From: Bryoerythrophyllum caledonicum
Lineage: Eukaryota; Streptophyta; Bryopsida; Pottiales; Pottiaceae
Length of the DNA: 64,000 nucleotides
Assembly: GCA_963971425.1 (NCBI GenBank)
Contig: OZ020516.1
Span: forward strand, 12,388,593-12,452,592
Reading direction: 5' to 3'
Part shown: positions 35,406-48,585 of the stretch, one piece after another
How the letters are laid out: each line of letters begins with the position of its first letter
Numbering within the stretch: the first letter of the stretch is position 1
The notes under the pieces: generated by a model
The model's database searches: none
Told to the model about the DNA's origin: nothing
What the model saw: only the letters and a program-made list of their open reading frames with translations
Translations under genes and position numbers: made by a program

Positions 35406-37451
35406 ATGGTGTCCAATAAGGTAGTCATGGAGCATGAGCGCGCGCCGCCGCCGCCGCTGCAGCAACATGATGCGTGGAAATACATCACTGTGAGGACATT
35501 GCCCTGTTGTTTTTTTTTGTGCGGAGGGAATGGGGAATTTGGTCTTGCGAGTAGCCTAATCAAGGGTTTGAAGCTCACTGCAACTAATGCCGGCTTGTTC
35601 TCTAGCTGTAGGTTTTGTGTTTCTTACAATGCTCCTGCATACAGTAGTGTACTTTCCCAGGAAGCCCTAAATTGGCTTTGGCCATGGCTATAGTTCTAGC
35701 TTTGGCCTTGTTGATTGGGATTTGTGCTTCTGCCGCATTGTGTGATGTGTGCACTGGATCGTCCACACTTGGGGCGAGGGTTTGCGATTGAACTGTGTGC
35801 TAGGATACTTCACTTCATATGCATGTACATGTCCGTAATACAGCTTCTCAAGGAAAAGTTTCTTCATATGTGGAGCTGGTGGGCATGCAGGATGGATTGC
35901 ACAGTAGGGAGTTCAGCATTTTTATAAGTGGAGCGCTGGCTGGTGTTACGTCTAAGACCCTCACAGCACCTATTGAGACAGTTCGGTGAGTCGTCTAGTC
36001 CTCAGTCAAGAGAAACTGCAGTTGTTTTTCGAGTTTTTTTGTCAAATCACCTGGAATCTGAATAAGAGAATACCCTCTTTTTTCTATTCCGAGTAGTTCT
36101 GAATGTCAAAAATCAGCTCAAGAAACAGGGGGAAATGGCAGCTAATATTACAAATATCCTTTGAGTTTAGAGGCCACTAAGCACTTCTGTACTGAATAAG
36201 GATTCGAGTCGAAAAACCACCAAGCTCTTTCACATCTAATGTGAACGAACAAGTACAAAAATGGGGTATTTTATCCAAAGTCCAGGTGATTTTACAAAGA
36301 ACTCTCACTACAACTGGTGCCTATGCTCATCTTTTTCCAGAAAAAGACTAGTAACAGAGCAATTGAAGACTACTTTCTTCTTCACAGTTTGGATTAAGAC
36401 CGCGACGAGGTGTTTGATGATGGAGATGATGTGTGGTGCAGGACACGATTAATCGTAGGAGTGGGCCCGCACAGCATAACCGGCAGCATTCGTGACATAA
36501 TCCAGAAAAGCGGATGGCGAGGGCTGTGGCGAGGGAATGGCATCAACGCCCTGCGCGGCGCCCCGATCCAAGCGATAGAGCTCTCGGTGTACGAGTCTGT
36601 GAAGAAGAGCCTGTACTCCGCTCACGAACGGTGGGCGGTCGACGGGCCTCCGCAGGTGAACGTCCTCGGCCAAGCGGTGGTGTACCCTTTGCTCTACGCA
36701 TCGCCGTCCATGATCGCCGGCGCTGTGGCGGGCGTCGTCAGCACCGTCACATGCTACCCCTTGGAAGTCCTCAAGGTATGTTCCACGGTGAATCTGCTCT
36801 TGCTGATGAAGATGGAACATGACATGACGTTCACAGTGGAGAATGTTAGTTACAACACACACTGATCGTGATTGCAGGACCGGTTTACCGTGCATACTGG
36901 AGCGTATAAGGGCATCTGGCACGCGTTCGGGAAGATCGTGCACGAGGAGGGGATGTCAGCCATGTACAGGGGTCTGCTGCCGACATTGATAGGGCTAGTG
37001 CCGTATTCGGCGGCTTATTATTTTGTTTACGACTCGCTCACGCGCGAGTACAGGCAGTTCGCCAAGAAGAAGCAGTTGGATTCCGTGGAAACTTTCTTCA
37101 TCGGAGCTTTTGCAGGTACTCACCTTTCCTTAAACCCTAAACCCCACATCCCTTGGAGCACTTTGATGACGTATTGAGGTGATGGCAGGTTTAGCGTCGA
37201 GTGCGGTGACGTTCCCGCTGGAGGTGGCGAGGAAGCGGCTGATGGTGGGGGCGGTGGCGGGGCGGAGGACGCCGCGTGACTTTGGGCAGACCATGAGAAT
37301 CATCTTAGAGGAAGAGGGGGTGAGGGGGTTCTACCGGGGCATTGCCGCCAGCTGCTTGAAAGTCATGCCGGCGTCGGGGCTGTCCTGGATGTGTTATGAG
37401 AAGTGTAAAGAGGTGCTTCATGTGAACACCAGCATTCTGGAACAAAATTAA
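35406..37451 (+). CDS. BTL1: BTL1-like mitochondrial adenine nucleotide carrier
   Basis: Mitochondrial carrier family protein; these six-helix inner-membrane carriers exchange nucleotides or other substrates. Readable exons are 35891-35985, 36442-36775, 36878-37115 and 37189-37451, all with GT-AG introns and agreeing phases. The three carrier signatures are present: PIETVR, PLEVLK and PLEVARK. Other typical blocks are VGVGPHSITGSIRDIIQKSG, LPTLIGLVPYSAAYYFVYDS and SCLKVMPASGLSWMCYEKCK. These match the plant Brittle-1-like subgroup BTL1 as I remember it better than BT1 itself. The first exon is unsure: ATG 35406 opens a frame whose donor may be at about 35492 or 35648 (both phase 0). The C-terminus ends NTSILEQN. 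The gene appears intact. Confidence 0.85.
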
Positions 37452-38101
37452 TCGAAATTTCGTAAGTTTAAAGTGTACGCAAGGGAGCATGAAGGTTGCC
37501 TAGACATTTCAGAGAACTATGCTGACCACATGCTTCTCAAGCTGTAAGACTTACGAGAACTGAACTTCACTCCCGTACTTTTGAATTTTTCTTTCTCTGG
37601 CCTTTCCCTTGAACGCCTAGTTTTCATGATTTTCGGAACGCGCACTTCAAAATTGTATGCCCAGACACGACGATTCCGAAAGTTATAATGCTTAAAAGTC
37701 GATTCGGGTTAACATGCCTGCCAGATTGTGCTTGAAAGCACTACTGCTAAAGTCATCGTTGAGAGGTATTCGAAAACTAGAACAAGATATTACCCTGAAC
37801 AACCTAGGTTTTAGCCTCGTCGTCGGTGCTAGTCGAGTTTTTGGGTTCTGGCTAGCATTTTTTCCGTTTACTAGATTAAAAATTTGCTCTATCCGTGGTT
37901 GAAAAGAACACTGTATCCGCAGCTTTGCGTCATCCTCTGCTCGTCAGATAGTGACATTTTTAAGAAGCTAGTGCAGGAGATTCGATCTGTGAATGCTGTT
38001 CCACCAAAATGTTGAACAGTCTTCCTTTTTGCCGGCGAGTTTAACTGTGCAGTGAGACGGCAGGTAGGTTTCGCAGCCTGATCAAACGATATCTATGACG
38101 C
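37452..38101. other. Spacer between convergent BTL1-like and NLR genes
   Basis: The two genes converge, so this 650 bp should hold both 3' UTRs. No other feature is seen. Confidence 0.5.
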
Positions 38102-41100
38102 TCAATAGGCCATGCTGTAGAGCTTGAAGCTGGGATTTTTGGGACCTTCCAGAATGACGAGGTCGTCGTGCCTGTGCACCTTCACCACGTTGTCCTTGGT
38201 CATCCTGCGCAGCTCCTTGGGCAGTTCCGGCTTGAGCCCCGTGCATCCCACCAGGTTGAGCACCCGCAGCGCCGGGAGGCTGGCGATTTCGAGGGGCAGC
38301 CTGTTGAGCCGGGTGCAGCAGTTGAGGGAGAGGCGCTGGAGGGATTTCAGGTTCCGGATCTCGGACGACAGGTGCGCCAGGAGCTTGCAGTAGTCCAGGT
38401 CCAGGGCCTGCAGTGTGATGATGTGAAACAGCTCCTCAGGCAGCCGGACCAACGAGGTGCAGGAGTTGAGGGAGAGCCTTTGCAGGGATCTCAGCTTCCC
38501 GATGTCGCGGGGTAGCTCCCGGAGGCTGGTGCAGGACGCCAGGCTCAGGTGAAGCAGCGACGGCAACTGCCCGATGTCCTTAGGCAGCTTCTCGAGTCGG
38601 ACGCATCCGGAGAGCAGCAGAGACTCCAGCCTCTCCAGCTTCCCGATCTCCGGGGGGACGGTGAAGATCCCGCAGTGGCTCAAGTTGAGACTGGCCAGCT
38701 TCGAGAGGGACCCGAGCTCCACCGGAATGCGGACCAGACACTTGCATCGCGACAGGTTCAACTTCTGGAGGCCCACCAGATTGCCCATCTCCGCGGGTAA
38801 GGTGGTGATGTTGATGCACCCCGAGAGGTCCATCTCGTGCAGGTTTGTGAGCTGACTGATAGCTCTGGGGAGTTGCCTGATGCCAAGGCAGTTTTCGAGG
38901 CGGAAGCGCCGCAGAGACTTCAGGCTTCCGAACCCGATCGTCAGGTCTTGGAGTTTGCTGCAGCTAATGAGATGCAGTTCCAATAGGCTTGTCAGGACGA
39001 CAATCGATTCGGGCAGCTCCTCCATGTTGCTGCACCCGGCAATGGTGAGGTCTTTCAGCAGGGGCGGGAACTGCATCATGAAATGAGAAGCCAGAAGTTA
39101 CGGCCTTCATCTTGAAAACGGCCAGTTTTCCACACAAAAAAAACACAATGCCTGTACATCGAACAGTGGCAGAAAACCTGGATCTATTATTTAGAGAATG
39201 TTCAGAATGGTTGCGTCGCACCTTCACACCAAGGTCGATCTCAGTGGCGCGGAGAATGACCATTTCCAGTTTCCGCAGCTTGCCCATTTGGAACGGGATA
39301 CGTACATCTCGTGCAACCTGGCTCTTGCCCCAGTAGAAAAACTTCAGCTGGGTCAAGTTCTTGGTGCAGAATCCTTTTATATTTACATCATGAAGAACCA
39401 CCGTTCGAATGTTCAGCATCTTCTCCAGTATCGTACACTGCAGAGCCTCCTTGCAATTTACGAGGGATAGCCCTTGAATCTGGCTCAGTTCCTGCACGTC
39501 TCCAGTCGCAGCGTAACAATCATGATTTGTTAGAGAATTTGGAAGAAGTGCACTAACAACGAGGCATCAGATTCGATTGAAAATGTAAACGTAACTTGAA
39601 TGTTGTGCGTCAAATTAACTTGAAGTATTGAATTATAGCAAATTCTGAGTCCAAGGTGTGAAACCAATTACCGTGCCAGGAGTGTCCATCAAAAGCCGAT
39701 CAGGGAGATGGGTTTGCTCTTCCGAGTACACACGATTACCCTGAGTATGCCTACACGCAATGGCATAGAGCAAGTCATGCATCATCACCATATCCGTCCT
39801 CCACGGCTGCTCAGAATACCTTGTCAGTTGAGCAATTCCAGAGAAGCTCTCTGTGTCTCTTACTTTCGCGTGGACGAGACCGAGGTCCATCAATGCATCG
39901 ATCTGATGCTTTCCGACGATTCGCTCCACAGTTCTCCAGTCCCAGTACCGGCAGAATACAGCAATGTCCAAGAAAGCTTCCTTCTGAGCGGGATCTAGCT
40001 TCTCGTATATCACCTGTTTCAAGCGCAGGGCAAGTAGATCAACATGTTTGATTGATGAAAAGATCAATAAGCAGGCATGGGGTTTGGATTGAGCATCAAT
40101 TCCAGCTTGAAGACTGACATTTAACTGTTCGAGCACCCGCTTAATCAACACTCACAATCGTTCTACTCGCCATCAACGACAACAAGGGATCAACTGAAGC
40201 GTGGGAATCAAAGAAAAGCATAGACGATCATGCAGTCGACAAGCAAGTCTGGTTTTTGTAAACGCAAATGATGCAGGGGAAATGATGCGAAATGATACCA
40301 TCAGCTTTGCGAACATCTGATCCTCGGATGTGTCCATGTCCTCTTCCGCCTGCTTCATGCGGCTCACGAGCGTCTTCCAATTTTCCTCAGTTCGGTTAGC
40401 CGGATTGGCGAAATATGAGCCAACCACTTTCACGGCCATGGGAAGCCCCTCACAGAAAGGCAGGAATTGATCCGCCAGCTCGCCGTGTGTGGAGAAAGCT
40501 CTGCTCATTGAGGACAGTGACCTGACCTGTTCCGATGTGGCATACGATATGAACAGAGCCTTGGCGTGTTCCGTCGACATGTGTGGGAGCTTGTAAGGCA
40601 GGTAGTTGTACGCAGGAGCGGCGGTCCGACACAACTGATCCACTTTGCCGAGTATGGCCACCGACGAGCAAGTAACCAACAGGAGGCTCTGATTCGAAAG
40701 CACCTTCCCGAGGCTGTGAGGGAAAAGCTCGCCCACCATCCTCACATCGTGAAGGTTGTCGATCGCAATCCGGACCACTTTGTTCTGCAGTTTGAGCTTC
40801 TGAAGCTGAGAGAGAATTGCGTTACGTCCCTGAGCAGTGTTCACGAACTCTTTCTTTTCACCTCCGAGTTGTAATAACAAGGACGATTGCAGCCTCCGTA
40901 GATCCTCATTGAGCTCAACATACGCGAACAAACGCTTCTCAGATGCTTCTACTTTTGATACGATTTCGTTCAGCAACGTGGTTTTACCAATCCCTGACTG
41001 CCCATATATTCCTATCAGACAAACCCCGTCCTTCTTCATATATTCCGTAATCTGATTGATGTGTGGCTCCAATCCAACTATGGATCCCGGCGGTTGCTCC

Positions 41101-42473
41101 GGTCTTCTCATGATAATTCTGGGTGATCCTGACATTGGCAGCAAGGCACGATTCCCGCCAGCGGCCAAGGTTGCAAAATTCAGATTGTCCTGTAAACTTT
41201 TGAGCTCCTGTGTGGTCCGTTCAATCTGCTCCTTATAATAGGCATCTGATCGAGGACCAAAGCATCCACACCTGAAAGATCATTGATGCCAGTTTAGAGA
41301 GAAACGTGTGAGATCACAGTACTACGTAACTCCAGGATCAAAATCTAGAATTAGAAGATGCCTTCTGAAGATTTCAACTAAAAAGCTGATCAAAGAATGA
41401 ACTCACTTCTGAGATTTTGATTCCGAATGCAGAACAACTGCACAACAGTAGATGAGTGTCCCAGCTGCTAGCTTGTAAATATCGCTGTCTGACTCCAAGT
41501 GTGATTTCAGATCATCCAGCTGCTCAAGTATACTTTCCGACTTTGATTTCAGTAGAGTCCACTTGTTCATCGCAACCAAGCTCTCTTCTTGACCTTGAGT
41601 GCAGTGAGAACTGAGGAATCCTGCAAGCGTGAAGGCCAGCGAAAACCAACTGATGTATCCAGTTTCTTTGAGAATGTTCCATTCCAAGCTTTCGAAAACT
41701 TCGCTGTGGTCCTTGAATTTGGACTCCGAAACCTGTATCATCCTAGAAGGTGAAAACCTCGACATAAAACTGATGACGAACATGGATTATGAATCATTCA
41801 GGACTGGTCGATTTTGAAACGAGAAGATGAGAGTGTTGTTTGCTACCTTCTTGTACAGCTCCTCGAGCCTACTACTTGAATCTTGAAGGATCTTCTTAAT
41901 CTGGCGGAGTTCATCGGTGCTTATAGCTGAACATGGAAAAGCCGCCACTGCCGCGTCGAACTCTTTTCCAGCAGGGCTGTCCTGTGACAATCTCCGGCTG
42001 CTATTGGCGCCAACACCATTCAGAGTCTCTAAAAGAAGCCTAGGGGCAGTTCCTCTCGGACTCACCTGTGTTCCGTTCTTGGAAGAACTGACACTCGCAG
42101 GGGAGCTGAAGTCTAGTTGTTTTGAAGCACTGCTGTTATGTTTTGCACCTCTAGGGCTGATGTTGTTAGCACTGCCATTGCTGAAAGCAAGAGATAATCT
42201 CGGGCTATCATTGGACTTGCTAAGCGAGCCCCGAGGACTTTCAAACCTATCGAGTTTGTTTACTGATCTGGAACCAGACTTGGGACTGCGTGGAGACTTC
42301 TGATCACTCCCCAATTTTGTCGCCTCTGAAGGAGATTTCTGGTTACTCCCTATTGATTTCGTCTCTGAAGGGGATTTCTGGCTGCTCCCTAATACTTTCG
42401 CCTTTGAAGGGGATTTCTGATTACTTAGCACCCTTGCTCTCTCTGGAGGGCTCTGCTCTGTCTGCTTACCCAT
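38102..42473 (-). CDS. NB-ARC LRR immune receptor (NLR), 1168 residues
   Basis: Intracellular pathogen sensor of the NLR class. Six exons on the minus strand: 42473-41847, 41732-41407, 41271-40299, 40013-39672, 39491-39222, 39070-38102. All splice sites are GT-AG, phases agree, and there is no internal stop. Residues 1-170 are Ser/Pro/Lys-rich and disordered, with a repeated unit like GSxQKSPSE. Residues about 180-320 are helical with possible coiled coil. NB-ARC: P-loop GQSGIGKTT (about 408-416), a divergent kinase-2 strand RIAIDNLHD (about 485), CEGLPMAVKVVG (about 591), FLDIAVF (about 656) and MHDLL (720-724). The C-terminal 310 residues are leucine-rich repeats of the LxxLxLxxCxxLxxLP type. 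No TIR, RPW8 or hydrolase domain is recognisable at the N-terminus. Confidence 0.9.
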
Positions 42474-43650
42474 CTAATCGCACTTTCCCTTCGAAACCCG
42501 TATACTGATAAGCCAGAGATCGATGTCTAGGTAGCCGAATTGGTTCCTGGAGTCATCTTCACATAATCCTAATCGGTAGTACTATCGTTAACAACCCTGT
42601 ATAATACTTGGAATGCCTCTGCTGACATTTACTGGTAAATGTGCTCAGCTGAACACTATATTCATCGATTGTAAGTGGACTTAGCTGCGTGTTTCAGAAT
42701 GATTTTTAGAATATCTAGAACGATCCAAAGTACTACTCTTACAGGGCTTGACAGTCATGAGCACCCTGCTTGGAAAGGGTACAGTTAAGTCCGAATCTGC
42801 ACTCAACAATGTCCGTAACGGACTTTAACACTACACGAGTCTAAGGCATGACATTCATTCCCCGCCACCAGAGTTGCACCTATCGGCTTTTATGCTTGGT
42901 ATACAGTACAACCACCGTCTCACGAAAACATCTTCATGGAAACAAGGAAGAAATCCCATTCGCTGCATGCCTCCCACACTAGGCTCCTTCCAATAACCTC
43001 GATGTGAGAATAAAGAAAAATAGACCGAGCTCAAAGAGAACGCAACAGATCAATTTACCAGAAACCAGCGCACTATGGCCGCAGAGATGCTCCACTCACG
43101 ACGCAAACAACGTCTTCTCCTTGGCGAAGACTGCCCATCTCAAGGGTCGACCGCCACGCCGAAGTAGCGCTCAGCCTGGAGACATGAAGCGAGAGTGTAA
43201 GCGCAAGAGCGACGGAGTGAAAAACTAGGCCTCTCGATCGCGGATGACTACAATGCCAGATCACCATAAAAGCACCACCGCTATGCCTCTCACAACATCC
43301 TCTCCGCGATTTCGACTACGCTAGAACAGGCTTACAACACAAACCATGACGTCGAAGCAGGAACACCACGCCATCGCCGCTCCCGGTCATGCACAGTTGT
43401 AGTAGAAGGAGAAGACCGCCGCTATGTCGTCGTTCTCTTGCTAGTTCTCTGCAGTGTTCATCAAAGCTTCGCAGCGGCTTCAGCTGCCTCCTTCACTGTT
43501 TGTTCTGTCCTTGCGTTCAGACGCCGACATTCATCCAAGAGGCATGACATTCATCCCTATTTTTCTGTCCACTTCGAGTTTCGTCCATCCGTCTTCATAT
43601 CTCTTTTATGTCCAAGTCTTTTACATACGTATAATGGGCCACCGGTGGCT
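42474..43650. other. Upstream region of the NLR gene, no gene
   Basis: Presumed promoter and 5' UTR of the NLR on its right side. Short frames here carry no motif. Nothing else supported. Confidence 0.45.
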
Positions 43651-44012
43651 ATAGTATTCTACATGTATGGTGTCGTATTTGAACATGGTCGATTGAAATG
43701 ACCTCCAAATGAAAGATGTTAGTAAGAGAATCTTCAATCTGAAGGTGTAAGTCATGCTTAACTTTGATATGTATTTTTATATTCTACATGGTGAAATATG
43801 TGCCTATATACAGGGTTCTCGGCTCATGTATTACGGTCTGCAGGAGACCATATATACAATCGGGTATTTTACTCGGTAGAATATAAAAATATGTGTTGGA
43901 GTTTAGCACAACCAGTTCACCTTTGGATTGAAGATTCTTCAACTAACATCTTTCATTCGGAGGTCATTTCAATCAAATTTGAACCTTATCATGTTCAAAT
44001 ACGACACCATAC
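43651..44012. repeat. Foldback element, 150-bp arms, 60-bp loop
   Basis: GTATTCTACATGTATGGTGT near 43656 and the following sequence (TTGAAATGACCTCC, GAAAGATGTTAGT, AATCTTCAATC, ATATTTTTATATTCTAC) are repeated in reverse from 44012 to 43862. The arms are about 80 percent alike. A partial relative (TTTTATATTCTAC, TACGTGCCTCTATACA) lies at 56285-56345. It is a MITE or a source of hairpin RNA. Confidence 0.7.
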
Positions 44013-44839
44013 ATATAGAATACATGACCATTTTGCAACTTCTCCAACCGATGCAGTAGGTGCAATTGAATGATCTAAATTTGAAATGCCATGTATCAAT
44101 ATAGATTCAAACTTTTGTACCTATTGTGTACATCAGTTTTTATACCTTGTGTGTAAGATACGTAGAGAGCATCATGTTCCAACCCAAATGTGGCTTCTCA
44201 AAGCTTTAAGGGGTCAAGTTTTGGCCGGTTGGATTGCACTTTCAGCCAATATTTCAAACTTGCTGCAGAAACCACCATCGTCATTAAAGGGTTAAATTAG
44301 TGTACTTATATGGATACATCCATTTCTTGTACAATTCTCTGGCTTTCAAAATGATGGCGGAAGGACGACTATGAACGGATGATGGAAAATTTCTTCATTG
44401 ATGTGCGAGTGTTTTGAGCCATATCATTGCGGTACGGAAGAGATGGATGAGAACATGCATCCTTTTTGCACTGGAAAGTGTGTACTGCCATGACCAGCTT
44501 GCAATGGGGGTGGATTTGTTCTGTCATTGTCATAAGTTGCAGCAATATTGAAGATCGTGTCCCTCGCATTCCTGTTATGGAGACTGTTGGAAATTCTAGA
44601 GTACTTGTGATTTTTGGATTGTGTTCTTTTACTCTGGTTTCGTATAACGTAAGGGGACTTCAGGTGATGGCGTATGATAGATTGATGTGAATGAACCAGG
44701 CTTTAATGTGTTGGATGATTAAATGAGTTTGCTACTTATTGTGTATGCATGCGGGCAGGGTTTTTGGTTTATTGTGTACGTCTAAAGGGAATCATTGATA
44801 GTGAGGCTACAGCTGAACTAACGCTGCTTTAAAAAGTAC
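44013..44839. other. Intergenic, no gene
   Basis: No supported frame and no clear repeat structure in this stretch. Confidence 0.5.
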
Positions 44840-45792
44840 TTAACCCCTAAAGGACCAAGAAGCCCAAAATGGGCTTTTTGAAAGTTCGGTCAGGTTCCTA
44901 TGGTGTCAATTTCCAACATTCTTCTTTGAAATTTTCACTATAGAAAGACATTACCAAGAGCTTAGTGGGACAACAATTTTTTCCTAAATTGGACATTTGA
45001 TGAAAAAGTTATAGGGTTTTGAATTTGAAATGCGGTCGGCGGGCACCTCGGGCACCTCCAAAAACTTTTGATAGGACACTCTATTGAAAGTGAGATTTTC
45101 AGTACTTGCAAGTAATATTATTTCCCTTCATATTGTCAAAAAAAAATTCTTGTCTTTAGTGAAAAATAGCATACCAACCAAAGTCAAACATTTTCACACA
45201 TTGTCACTCATTGTCGGGCAAGGTACCAAAAACACTTCTTCTTTTCCACATAAAACCTAGAGATCTTCATATTTTTCACTTTTTATTTTTTCAACGACAA
45301 TATGTGGTGAAAACCTTCTTATTGACCGTTTGGATTATCATTCAAATACATACGTAGTTCACAAAAAAATAAAACGTGAAATGGCAATTTTTGAACTTCC
45401 ACTCCTTGCACACTTGGTTTGAATATGCTACACCCCTTTTTTACCTCTAAAAATTGGTGTGTTGGGAAATAACATCATGCTTAAGACAATGGTAAAAGAT
45501 TTAGACCTTGTACAATGCAAAAATTTGATACAAAGTGAAGTCAAAGTCAGCTGATCTACTCAACGCAGGGATGAAAATGAACCATTTTTTGACTTTAAAC
45601 ACTAAAATCTATCAATCCGTGCGGTGGATTGCAACCAAAATTTGATGGCATGTTTATATGGAAGTCTATTTTAAGATCTTACGGTTGAAAATCCAAAATC
45701 CACTTTAAAATGTGACTTTCATGTCTCTTTTTGACAGTGGCAGTTTTGGACTGGTTTTAGAGCAAAATAGGTCGTGGTCCTTTAGGGGTTAA
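44840..45792. mobile_element. TTAA-bounded non-autonomous element
   Basis: 953 bp, starting TTAACCCCTAAAGGACC and ending GGTCCTTTAGGGGTTAA, a perfect terminal inversion. The terminal TTAA on both sides fits the piggyBac target duplication; no other duplication is seen outside it. There is no open frame of note. Related in reverse orientation to 53595-54530. Confidence 0.75.
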
Positions 45793-46875
45793 TATGCTGC
45801 TGAATAATGTGCTGAAGTGATAACCACTCTTTTTTACTGTCAGGTGATGTATTTTAGGTACTGTGGGTTAAATTTATCTCTTACGGAAAGAGCATCTCCA
45901 TCCGCTGGGGATTCTAGAATCAATTCAAGGAAAAGAATATGGGCCGATTGGGTTGCATTATTTGCAGTGACTTGGGTGACACGAGTGAGCCATATCATGT
46001 TCAAATCATTGGCAAGCATATGGTTGTCCATGACCCTTTGGAAAGAGCAAAATCGGTGAAGGTGCTAGCCTGGCAACATCATCATCCGAACTTGGTGACC
46101 TATATTCAGTGTCAAAAGCTCAATGGATAAACTTATGGTGCAAAGAATCTTACCTTGTGATCACATACCATATGTGCCGGTCCGTATCATGTGCGGAGAT
46201 ACTCATTTTTGCTTGACGCAAGCATTTGACACAATAGGCATGACATGTATTGAATCTCTTACCTTTGATAATTCACTATTCTAGTACTAAATGTTTAGTA
46301 ATCATGCTCAAAAAGCGGAGAACTAAATACCTCTGCACAAATCCTCACCAATAAATTTACATTATTTTGTGTCAAATTTGGTTTACGTCATAGACATGCA
46401 TGACAGTACAGTACAAGCCATGAAATAACCATGAAAATCTTGTACCTCAAACACACAGCACATAATTAGGAATTGAACCAAAAGCTGAAAGAGCTGCCAA
46501 TCTGTACAAAATCCATCATGTCCAGGCCAGTGGACTTCACATTCTTCAGCTATCTGCCTTCTTTGTTGTTTGAAGAAATTGGTTTGTTTGTAAAATTGAG
46601 GCCTGCGTTGATTGAAAATTCTGGTAAAATCAAAGTATCATACCCTTGGAGGAACGGTTAGTGCCAAGATAGTTTACTTTTGATCTTCACACATTTCAAC
46701 ACCCTAAGAAATAAATTAGTATTTTGAACACTTACTATTTTGGGGATTATGAAGTCCAGAAAGTGTCTGTATATATAAAAGAAAACAATTAGACACCCAT
46801 CCGATGGAGCTGACAAGGTATTGCAAGATAAGGCATAATACCGCCAATCAGTACATGATATATGGATAGGGTATG
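45793..46875. other. Spacer, no gene; solitary MITE-like end
   Basis: AGAGCATCTCCATCC near 45888 resembles the left end of the MITE at 54690-55081, but no right end was found. The rest shows nothing coding. Confidence 0.45.
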
Positions 46876-46949
46876 GAGACAAGCAAGGTTGTTCCGGAGT
46901 TCGCCAGTCCGTCCGACTATTCGTCTGATAAAGGTTGTTGTCCATCCGG

Positions 46950-47140
46950 TAAGGGTCAACGTTGGTTTGTGCGTGCTCGATCCTACCTATTGCGCGCCCG
47001 ACCCTGTGGTGTACGCGCAGTATGCGCCCGATCCCTGTTGGATTGCGCCCGACCCTCTTAGCACGCACCCGACCCGGAATCCGTACGTGTCGAGCCTATT
47101 CTCGTACGTGCGCTTTTAGATCGTATGCACCCGCAAGCAT
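46950..47140. repeat. Left GC-rich subterminal repeats of the hAT element
   Basis: Repeated variants of GCGCCCGACCC spaced about 20-25 bp. Similar units are on the right side at 51955-52310, in the same general composition, against an AT-rich background. Confidence 0.6.
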
Positions 47141-48585
47141 CCGTGCCTTACTATGAACATGTGCTTTCCTCCATTTTACCCCCACTTCCTAGGCACTTTG
47201 GCCCACAACTGCCACTTGGCGGCTGCTTGCTTGGCACTTCTGGAAAGTGTTTCATGGTGTCTTTTGACACCCTTTAATTCTCTCCACCTCTTCACGCCAA
47301 TTCAAACCATGGATTTTGTAGACCCTTCTACCACTTGCAAGACATCCAAAAGATGACAATGTGATACACGACAAGTACGCAACAAGCAAAAGAAGCGCCT
47401 TCATATATTGATTGGTCACGAGCTGAAGGCATTTTCTGGTTGAGAGGTTGTTCCAAAATCGTGGACATTTGCACAATGTGCAAAGTATATTAGACGGTGT
47501 CATGTGGGGCACATGTGGCCATACTTATGGTACTCACAATTGTGGGGATTAAAAAAGGCCAACTTAAATTTCTGCACCAATGCAGTCTTTAAGGAGCGTT
47601 GCATCTAAGCATGCCAGTATATCTATGACAAGGCCAAGGTGCGCCGCAACTCAGTAAATATATCTATTTTACGGATGGTTTACGCGGAGGTGGTACTTGG
47701 AGTACCGGTTGATTGGAGGACAATGGAAATTCAAATGAACTCCAAGATGGCGTTAGTCATTGGATTGACGATACCGCATGTGCAAAAGTTTTCGGGAGGT
47801 CTCGGAAAAAAAAACAAGCGAGGTTGAACTTCCGAATGACAAAGTCGAGTGGTCTGAGACTTCTAGCCATGACTCGGATACTGGATGTGATCCATGCGAG
47901 CGTAGGCATAAAGAGTTCTCCTTCAAATATGGCTTTGAGGAACAAGTTCAATAAAAGGACGGGTTGATTGCAATTTGGTTGTCTTAGAACTTTAATTGTG
48001 CTAGAAATGTATGGATGGCAATTTTGAAACGTTTTGGAAATAGAGCCTTTGGCAATTTTGTTACTGCCACTAAATATTGGAAATGAAATACACTACTTTA
48101 ATTTTCTATTTGAATTCTCATATTGTGGTTGCATGATGCGGTGCTTGAAAGTTTGGACTTGACATATATGTTCATATTTCCTCTTTAAACTTTGAAGTTT
48201 TATAATTGTCTTCCCAAATACTTCTTTTTGAAATTGCCCCCCGGCAAGTGCGCCTGGCCCCCCAACTTGCGCATTAGTCCTCTACGCGCAAGGGCTCTAG
48301 CGTGCGCATGCGCCCTGTAGGCGCGAGACCCTAACCGTACGCGCTTATACGCTCCTGCACCACCACTATATAAAATCCATGTGGAATGTGCTTGTCTCCC
48401 CTAACATCCTTGGCTTTGTGTCTTGGAACTCCTTATTGGGCTCCTTGCATGAATCTACAAGTTTGTGAGTGACTTTTGGATCCACATTATTATATTAGCA
48501 CACAAAATTCTATTACTTTTGGTGAATTGTTTTGGTACGTGAATTTACCAATTTTAGGTTGATATCATCCCAACAATGGCCTCAA

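Noticed and set aside
38124..39556. Plus-strand frames opposite the NLR
   Set aside because: They are shadows of the leucine-rich repeat exons. The minus-strand frame has the motifs and consistent splice phases.
40030..40151. Extension of NLR exon 4 to about 40151
   Set aside because: An acceptor at 40014 joins AKLM to VIYEKLDPAQK in phase and matches the expected ARC2 sequence. The longer version inserts about 45 unrelated residues.
45885..46060. Second GAGCATCTCCA MITE
   Set aside because: Only the left end is visible; no inverted right end or TAA duplication was found.
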